Below, piece after piece: positions 15,893 to 20,797 of a stretch of DNA of 20,797 bases. Source of the stretch: Flavobacteriales bacterium. GTDB taxonomy: Bacteria > Bacteroidota > Bacteroidia > Flavobacteriales_F > PHOS-HE28. The translations under genes and the position numbers were made by a program. The notes under the pieces were generated by a model. That model saw only the letters and a program-made list of their open reading frames with translations, was not told the DNA's origin and made no database searches. Every line of letters begins with the position of its first letter. The first letter of the stretch is position 1. The stretch spans positions 1-20,797 of the forward strand of contig JAGQVR010000007.1 in assembly GCA_020437875.1 (NCBI GenBank), written 5' to 3'.

Positions 15893-16966
15893 TCAGTTCG
15901 GGTCGCTGAACGCCGGGTTCGTCAGGAAGCGCTCATCCGTGAGGGCGTGCAGGAAGGCCACCAGATCGGCACGCTCTGCGGCGTCCAGGTCCACGAGCCC
16001 GAGTGTCCAGCCGAACATGTGGCTGTCCAGGTTCGGGGTGGCCAGATCGACATTGTCGGCGTAGAAGTCGAGCACCTCCTCCAGGGTGGCGAAGCGCCCG
16101 TCATGCATGTATGGCCCGGTCACTGCCACGTTCCGAAGTCCGACGTTCTTGAAACGGCCTCGATCCTCTTCGAGCCCGGTCACCTCCATCAGTCCGATAT
16201 CCGGCTCATGGCGGCCCAGCCCGATGTTCTGCAGGTTGTGGTCGTTGAAGCGGGGTCCGAGGTGGCAGTCATTGCAATGCGCATCGCCGAAGAAGAGCTC
16301 CATGCCGCGCACCTGCTGTTCCGTCAGCGCCCCCAGGTCACCGTTCTGCATGTATCGATCGAAGGGTGAGTCGAAGGAGAGCAAGGTGCGTTCGAACTGG
16401 GCGATCGCCATCACCACCTTCACGCTGTCGATGACGTCGGTGCCGAAGACGGTCTTGAACAGGGCCGGATACGCAGGATGTGCTTGCAGGCGTTCCACCA
16501 CCACTGGCCAGGTGTTCCGCATCTCACCTGGATCGCGCACGGGGCGAAAGGCCTGGTCCTCCAACGATGACGCCCGACCATCCCAGAAGAAGACATGGTC
16601 CCAGGCCAGGTTCTGCACCGTCATGCTGTTCCGGCGTCCCACGCTGCCATCCGTACCGATGGAGAACTGCCGCGGATCGCTGAAGGCGTGCTCCTGTTGA
16701 TGGCAGGTGGCGCACGACATCGTGAAGTCGTTGGACAGTGCCTTTTCGTAGAAGAGCTTGCGACCGAGCGCGACACCCTCCACGGTGAGCGGATTATTGC
16801 CCGGAAGGTTCAGGGGGTACACGCCATCATCAGCCCATGCCGGGTATGACAAGCTGAGCGGAGTGGGGCCAAGATCCTCGTTCGGCATGCTCGGGTCCTT
16901 GCGACAAGCAGCGAGGACCACGATGAAAGCCACCAAGAGCGAAGGGACGAAGGTGCGTGCCGACAT
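15893..16966 (-). CDS. Diheme cytochrome c peroxidase/MauG-family lipoprotein (paralog A)
   Basis: This 357-aa paralog of the next gene has a lipoprotein signal (LLVAFIVVLAAC, lipid Cys21, followed by RKD) and heme c sites C85-ATC-H89 and C231-NDC-H235. It keeps the standard motifs: GRKLFYEKALS, FFWDGRASSLEDQA, PVRDPGEM with Glu148/Met149 (the Glu corresponds to the catalytic loop Glu of diheme peroxidases), QFERTLLSFDSPFDRY, and LRNVAVTGPYMHDGRF with Met287 as a possible heme ligand. It should be a periplasmic or outer-membrane-anchored peroxidase or MauG-like oxidase. The ATG at 16966 starts the signal peptide. It lies 74 nt after murB on the same strand and 2 nt before paralog B. The shared architecture and motifs suggest an old tandem duplication. 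Confidence 0.9.
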   Translation of the reverse strand: MSARTFVPSLLVAFIVVLAACRKDPSMPNEDLGPTPLSLSYPAWADDGVYPLNLPGNNPLTVEGVALGRKLFYEKALSNDFTMSCATCHQQEHAFSDPRQFSIGTDGSVGRRNSMTVQNLAWDHVFFWDGRASSLEDQAFRPVRDPGEMRNTWPVVVERLQAHPAYPALFKTVFGTDVIDSVKVVMAIAQFERTLLSFDSPFDRYMQNGDLGALTEQQVRGMELFFGDAHCNDCHLGPRFNDHNLQNIGLGRHEPDIGLMEVTGLEEDRGRFKNVGLRNVAVTGPYMHDGRFATLEEVLDFYADNVDLATPNLDSHMFGWTLGLVDLDAAERADLVAFLHALTDERFLTNPAFSDPN

Positions 16967-16980
16967 CGATGGCGAATTTC

Positions 16981-17002
16981 GGCGATCCGCTCAAGGATCA
17001 CC
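16981..17002. repeat. Inverted repeat upstream of peroxidase paralog A
   Basis: ggcgatcc (16981-16988) and ggatcacc (16995-17002) form an 8-bp near-perfect hairpin (one wobble on the minus strand) with a 6-nt loop, ending 14 nt before the ATG at 16966. There is no T-run after it on either strand. It could be an operator or an mRNA structure affecting initiation. Confidence 0.3.
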
Positions 17003-17040
17003 AGCCTTTCCGGGCAAGTATGACCCGCGAACGGGGAAGG

Positions 17041-18057
17041 CTAAAGGATGTTCACCTCGCGCTCCAGCTCCACGCCGAAGCGCTCTTGGACAGTCTTGAG
17101 CACGTGTGCGCTCAGTTCGAACACCTCGCTGCCTGTGGCACCACCGCGGTTCACGAGCACCAGCGCCTGTTTGTCATGCACGGCATGTGTTCCGCGTGAA
17201 TACCCCTTCAAGCCGGCGCGCTCGATCAGCCAGCCGGCCGCCAGCTTCATCATGCCGGGACCGGCCGGGTAGGCGACCAGATCGGGATGCTCCGCACGGA
17301 TCCGATCGGCCAGTGCCTCCGGTACCACCGGGTTCTTGAAGAAGCTGCCCGCATTCCCCAGCACGGCCGGGTCGGGCAACTTGCTTCGGCGGATGGCGAT
17401 CACGGCATCGCTCACGTCCCTGATCGTCGGGTCGGTGATCCCCATTCGGTCGAGTTCCTGCTGGATGTTGCCGTAGCTGGTGTTGAGCACCGGCTTCTTG
17501 TTCAACCGGAAGGTGACCGAGAGGATCACGTAGCGGTCCTTGCCCGCGCGCTTGAAGTAGCTCTCGCGGTAGCCGAAACGACATGCCTCCTTGTTGAACG
17601 TGAAGACCTTTCCGCTGCTGCGGTCCAAGGCCTCGAGGGAGCTGAAGTTGTCCTTGATCTCCACGCCGTAGGCGCCGATGTTCTGCATGGGCGCCGCTCC
17701 CACCTTGCCAGGGATCAGGGAGAGGTTCTCCACGCCGCCCCAGCCCTGTGCCACACATTCAAGCACGAACGCATGCCAGACCACGCCGGCGCCGGCCTTC
17801 ACCCACACATGGTCCGCATCCTCCTGCACCACGGCGATGCCAGGCAGCTCGTTCAATAGCACGGTACCCTGGAAGTCGTGGGTGAAGAGGATGTTGCTGC
17901 CCCCGCCGAGGATCAGGACGGGTGCCTGGCTCACCGCTGGTGTGCTGAGCAGTTCGCGCAGGCCATCCACCGAATCGAAGCGGGCCAGCCGATCAGCCTT
18001 GGCCGCGATACCGAAGGTGTTGAGGGATGTGAGGTCGGCGTGCTGCTGCATGGCCAT
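17041..18057 (-). CDS. murB: UDP-N-acetylenolpyruvoylglucosamine reductase (MurB)
   Basis: MurB is the cytoplasmic FAD enzyme that reduces UDP-GlcNAc-enolpyruvate with NADPH to UDP-MurNAc, the second committed step of peptidoglycan synthesis. The 338-aa protein is a type I MurB: N-terminal LNTFGIAAKA, the FAD-binding loop LILGGGSNILF (~48-58), NLSLIPGKVGAAPMQNIGAYG (~111-131), the FGYRESYFK segment with Arg164, the proton-donor serine in GNAGSFFKNP (Ser238) and the C-terminal catalytic Glu334 in LEREVNIL. Length fits the E. coli-type enzyme (about 340). The ATG at 18057 is used; one at 18051 is also possible. It diverges from the glycosyltransferase genes across 86 bp and may be the promoter-proximal gene for the peroxidases downstream. 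Confidence 0.97.
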   Translation of the reverse strand: MAMQQHADLTSLNTFGIAAKADRLARFDSVDGLRELLSTPAVSQAPVLILGGGSNILFTHDFQGTVLLNELPGIAVVQEDADHVWVKAGAGVVWHAFVLECVAQGWGGVENLSLIPGKVGAAPMQNIGAYGVEIKDNFSSLEALDRSSGKVFTFNKEACRFGYRESYFKRAGKDRYVILSVTFRLNKKPVLNTSYGNIQQELDRMGITDPTIRDVSDAVIAIRRSKLPDPAVLGNAGSFFKNPVVPEALADRIRAEHPDLVAYPAGPGMMKLAAGWLIERAGLKGYSRGTHAVHDKQALVLVNRGGATGSEVFELSAHVLKTVQERFGVELEREVNIL

Positions 18058-18143
18058 GGGAACAGGGGCAAGTTTACTGGACCGCCACCCGTTACTTTGG
18101 GCGAGCGCCGCATGGCTTGTGCACAGCCTTTCGGTGACAGTCC
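18058..18143. promoter_or_regulatory. Divergent control region between murB and the glycosyltransferase genes
   Basis: This 86-bp gap must hold promoters for both directions. On the minus strand TAAACTTG (18076 to 18069) is one base from TAnnTTTG and ends 11 nt before the murB ATG. On the plus strand TACTTTGG (18093-18100) is a weaker match, 43 nt before the ATG at 18144. No convincing -33 boxes are visible. Confidence 0.3.
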
Positions 18144-19256
18144 ATGCCCCGCGCCATCGTCGCCGTCACCAACGACCTGAGCACCGACAACCGGGTCCAC
18201 CGGACCTGCATGGTGCTGCGCGAACTGGGTTACGAGGTATTGCTGGTGGGACGCCACCTGCCCGGATCACTACCGCTGGACCGACCATATGCCACCAAGC
18301 GGATGCGGCTGATCTTCCGCAAGGGACCGCTGTTCTATGCGGAGTACAACAAGCGGCTCTTCCTGCTGCTGCTCTTCGCCCGGTTCAAGTTGGTGGTTGC
18401 GAACGACCTGGATACGCTGCTGGCCTGCCACCTCGCCGCCAAGGTCCGTCAGAAGCAACTGGTCTACGACAGCCATGAGTTCTTCACCGAGGTGCCTGAG
18501 CTGGTGGAGCGGCCGCGCATCCGCCGCACCTGGCTGGCCATCGAGCGCTGGATATTCCCGAAGCTCAAGCACATCATCACGGTGAACGACAGCATCGCGC
18601 GGGCTTATCAGGAGCGCTACGGCAAGGAACTCGCGGTGGTGCGCAATATCCCCATGCCACGGGAACTCGGGCCACTTCCGAGCCGCCAGGAACTCGGTCT
18701 TCCCGAAGGTCGCTTCATCCTGATCCTGCAAGGCAGCGGCATCAACGTGCAGCGGGGTGGGGAGGAGGCCGTGTTGGCCATGAAGGAACTGCCCGATGCG
18801 CTCCTGCTGATCATCGGTGGGGGCGATGCCTGGCCTGTACTGGAGCGGATGGTGGAGGAGCACGACCTGGCCGATCGCGTGCGGCTCATCGGTAGGATGC
18901 CCTACGAGCGCATGATGCAGTACACGCGCCACGCGGACCTGGGTCTGTCGCTGGACAAGGACACCAATCTGAACTACCGCTTCAGCCTACCCAACAAGCT
19001 GTTCGACTACTTCCGCGCCTCCATCCCCGTGCTGGTGAGCGATCTGCCCGAAGTGGCCGGGATCGTCCGGAAGTACGAGGCGGGCGTGGTGATCGACCGG
19101 GTGGGACCGGACGTGATCGTACAGGCGGTCAAGGCCCTGCAGGCTGATCCGGCAGGCCGCGAAGCCCTGCGGCGGAATGCTATTTTCGCGGCCGCTTCGC
19201 TGGACGGTACCCGCGAGCAGGACGCGCTGAAGGCCGTCTTCCAACGACTTGGGTGA
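18144..19256 (+). CDS. Glycosyltransferase, GT-B fold (GT4-like)
   Basis: This 370-aa cytoplasmic sugar transferase probably acts in surface polysaccharide or LPS-type glycan assembly. The N-terminal Rossmann half opens with a strand then TNDLSTDNRVHR and ELGYEVLLVGR; it includes VVANDLDTLLACHLAA and VYDSHEFFTEVPEL. The C-terminal half contains ILILQGSGINVQRGGEEAV, LLIIGGGDAW, VRLIGRMPYERM and the nucleotide-sugar-binding segment FSLPNKLFDYFRASIPVLVS, which is typical of family 4 transferases. No signal peptide or clear membrane helix is seen, although residues ~69-77 (RLFLLLLFA) are hydrophobic and could contact the membrane. Donor and acceptor are unknown. Its stop overlaps the next glycosyltransferase gene by 8 nt. 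Confidence 0.9.
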   Translation: MPRAIVAVTNDLSTDNRVHRTCMVLRELGYEVLLVGRHLPGSLPLDRPYATKRMRLIFRKGPLFYAEYNKRLFLLLLFARFKLVVANDLDTLLACHLAAKVRQKQLVYDSHEFFTEVPELVERPRIRRTWLAIERWIFPKLKHIITVNDSIARAYQERYGKELAVVRNIPMPRELGPLPSRQELGLPEGRFILILQGSGINVQRGGEEAVLAMKELPDALLLIIGGGDAWPVLERMVEEHDLADRVRLIGRMPYERMMQYTRHADLGLSLDKDTNLNYRFSLPNKLFDYFRASIPVLVSDLPEVAGIVRKYEAGVVIDRVGPDVIVQAVKALQADPAGREALRRNAIFAAASLDGTREQDALKAVFQRLG

Positions 19257-20364
19257 ACGACACCTGCATATCATCAGCTTCGATGTGCCCGCCCCGCCGG
19301 ATTACGGTGGCGTGATCGATGTCTACTTCAAGGCGAAGGCCCTGGCAGAGGTGGGAGCGAAGGTGCATCTGCACTGTTTCGAGTATGGGCGGGGGCGCTC
19401 GAAGGACCTTGAACGCTTCTGCTCTTCTGTGCATTACTATGAGCGGCATACGGGCAAGCATCAGCTGTTGAATTCGTTGCCCTACGTAGTGGTGAGCCGG
19501 CGGAGCGATGCGCTCGCAGCCCGGTTGCTGAAGGACGACCATCCCATCCTCTTCGAAGGGTTGCACAGCTGTTACAACCTGGGCGACCCACGACTGCACG
19601 GCCGCAAGCGGTTGGTTCGTGCCCACAACGTGGAGCACGACTATTACATGGCGTTGGCCACGGCGGAGGGCAATGCGTTCCGGCGCACCTACTTCATCAA
19701 CGAAGCGCGGAAGCTCCAGCGCTTCGAACCGGTGTTGAGCGAGGCGGACCATATCCTGGCCATCAGCCCCAAGGACCAGGCCTACTTCGCCGGTCATTTC
19801 AAGCACGTGGCGCACATCCCGGCCTTCCATGCCTGCGACAAGGTGGAGGCGGCCGATGGCATGGGCGACTTCGCCTTCTACCATGGTGCATTGGGCGTGG
19901 CGGAGAACGACCAGGCCGCGCTATTCCTGGTACAGAAGGTCTTCAAGAACTCGCCGGTGAAGCTGGTGATCGCGGGCAGCAATGCCAGCAAGGAATTGAA
20001 GCGCGAAGTAGAGAAGGCACCCAACGTGCAACTGCGCGAGAACGTGGACACCGCCGAGATCCACGAACTGGTGCGGCAGGCCCAGGTGAACGTGCTGCCG
20101 ACCTTCCAGGCCACCGGCATCAAGTTGAAGCTGCTACTCTGCCTATACACCGGCCGGCATGTGGTGTGCAACACCCCCATGGTGGAAGGCACCGGATTGG
20201 CGGAGCTCTGCCATGTGCATGACAGCGCGGAGGCCATGCATACGAGCATCCTGGCCTGCATGGGCACGCCGGCGAACGGACAGGCGATCGAGAGGCGCGT
20301 GGAAGTGCTGGAAGAGCGCTTCAGCAACCGGCGGAACGCGGAGCGGATCCTTCGGCTGATGTGA
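19249..20364 (+). CDS. Glycosyltransferase, GT-B-like, Bacteroidota type
   Basis: This 371-aa protein resembles a Bacteroidota glycosyltransferase group with an N-terminus like LHIISFDVPxPxDYGGVIDV. Further landmarks are VRAHNVEHDYYMALA, a HILAISPKDQAYF linker region, LVIAGSNASKEL and ATGIKLKLLLCLYTGRHVV, the last being the usual donor-binding region. The best start is TTG at 19249, which puts five residues before the conserved LHIISFDVP; no ATG or GTG is available between it and that motif. The start overlaps the upstream stop by 8 nt (TTGGGTGA), so translation is probably coupled and the two enzymes likely work in one glycan pathway. Substrates cannot be read from the sequence. The stop lies one base from the opposing ftsE-like stop. 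Confidence 0.88.
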   Translation: MGERHLHIISFDVPAPPDYGGVIDVYFKAKALAEVGAKVHLHCFEYGRGRSKDLERFCSSVHYYERHTGKHQLLNSLPYVVVSRRSDALAARLLKDDHPILFEGLHSCYNLGDPRLHGRKRLVRAHNVEHDYYMALATAEGNAFRRTYFINEARKLQRFEPVLSEADHILAISPKDQAYFAGHFKHVAHIPAFHACDKVEAADGMGDFAFYHGALGVAENDQAALFLVQKVFKNSPVKLVIAGSNASKELKREVEKAPNVQLRENVDTAEIHELVRQAQVNVLPTFQATGIKLKLLLCLYTGRHVVCNTPMVEGTGLAELCHVHDSAEAMHTSILACMGTPANGQAIERRVEVLEERFSNRRNAERILRLM

Positions 20365-20365
20365 A

Positions 20366-20797
20366 CTAGTTCGCTGCAGCAGCGCTCAGCTCCAACAGCT
20401 TCGAATCCTCGCAGCGCACCACACGCGTATTGAACTTCTTCATGTGCGTGTAGTCATGCGTGGCCATGATCACGCTGCGGCCGCTACGGCTGATCTCGAA
20501 GAGCAGGTCCAGGATCTCGCCCGTGGTCTCGGGGTCGAGGTTGCCCGTGGGTTCGTCGGCAAGGATCAGCTCGGGGTCGTTGAGCAATGCACGCGCGATG
20601 CTCACCCGCTGTTGCTCCCCACCGCTCAGTTCGTGCGGCATCTTGTAGCCCTTGGTCGCGAGGCCCACCTTCTCCAGCACCTGCTGGATGCGCTCGTCCA
20701 TGCGCTTCGCGTCGCTCCAGCCGGTGGCCTTCAGCACGAAGAGCAGGTTGTCGTTCACACTGCGGTCGGTGAGTAGCTGGAAATCCTGGAACACGAT
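20366..20797 (-). CDS. ftsE: ABC transporter ATPase, FtsE-like (partial, 5' end cut off)
   Basis: The C-terminal ~143 residues of an ABC ATPase remain; the reading frame is open to the right edge, so the Walker A half lies outside. Visible parts are the Q-loop (IVFQDFQLLTDRSVNDNL), the signature LSGGEQQR, Walker B LILADEPTGN, the D-loop Asp, and the H-loop in MATHDYTHM. The Q-loop region with NVNDNL-like sequence and the short C-terminus fit FtsE, which with FtsX controls peptidoglycan hydrolases at the septum. LolD or MacB-type ATPases are the main alternatives. A GTG at 20794-20792 is the internal Val of IVFQ, not a start. It converges on the glycosyltransferase gene with a 1-nt gap. Confidence 0.85.
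   Translation of the reverse strand: MVFQDFQLLTDRSVNDNLLFVLKATGWSDAKRMDERIQQVLEKVGLATKGYKMPHELSGGEQQRVSIARALLNDPELILADEPTGNLDPETTGEILDLLFEISRSGRSVIMATHDYTHMKKFNTRVVRCEDSKLLELSAAAAN

Noticed and set aside
17024..17035. cccg-cgaa-cggg hairpin just after murB as a terminator (ccg-TTCG type on the minus strand)
   Set aside because: The stem is only 4 bp and no T-run follows, although the UUCG loop would be stable.

Overview
The window comes from a high-GC member of the Bacteroidota. Evidence: three proteins carry C-terminal sorting domains of the type IX secretion system (T9SS); there is a DUF5606 protein and a Bacteroidota-specific 'asparagine synthetase B'-like protein; several intergenic gaps hold boxes resembling the phylum's -7 promoter element (TAnnTTTG); and Shine-Dalgarno sequences are mostly absent. 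A Flavobacteriales-like lineage with unusually high GC is plausible, but that is inference. Gene density is extreme: no gene-free stretch exceeds about 215 bp.

Layout. 1-378: 3' end of a 23S rRNA, a short spacer with a hairpin, 5S rRNA and a strong intrinsic terminator, i.e. the end of an rRNA operon with no tRNA after 23S. 422-8576: mostly housekeeping. A secreted TlpA/thioredoxin-like protein faces ispE (isoprenoid synthesis). ispE is divergent from accA (fatty acid synthesis), which faces a frameshifted lipoprotein gene. dnaB (replicative helicase) follows, overlapping an exported 'asparagine synthetase B'-like protein of unknown function, then a DUF5606 protein with a lysine/alanine-rich tail. 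8598-16966: an envelope redox and proteolysis block. On + lie a five-heme cytochrome c and an M28 peptidase, both with T9SS sorting domains. On - lie a T9SS-sorted cupredoxin, an S9/DPP-IV-type peptidase and two tandem MauG/cytochrome c peroxidase-like lipoproteins. 17041-20797: murB, divergent from two overlapping glycosyltransferase genes, and the 3' part of an ftsE-like ABC ATPase cut by the right edge.

How they may work together. The minus-strand order murB, peroxidase A, peroxidase B, DPP-IV, cupredoxin has gaps of 74, 2, 35 and 78 nt and could be partly one transcription unit. Only the 2-nt peroxidase pair is a firm operon call. The cytochrome, cupredoxin and peroxidases could form an electron-transfer set at the cell surface and in the periplasm. 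This co-localised set is the closest thing here to an undescribed system, but the link is by proximity only. I see no CRISPR array, insertion sequence, phage, toxin-antitoxin or defence locus.

Most notable observations: (1) a one-base lesion splits a lipoprotein gene near 4650; (2) all four convergent gene pairs abut or overlap at their stop codons, two sharing the palindrome TGATCA; (3) the cupredoxin's copper loop lacks the usual axial Met; (4) the second peroxidase paralog has diverged in an otherwise conserved motif; (5) a 9-bp inverted repeat places matching -7-like boxes in front of both ispE and accA.
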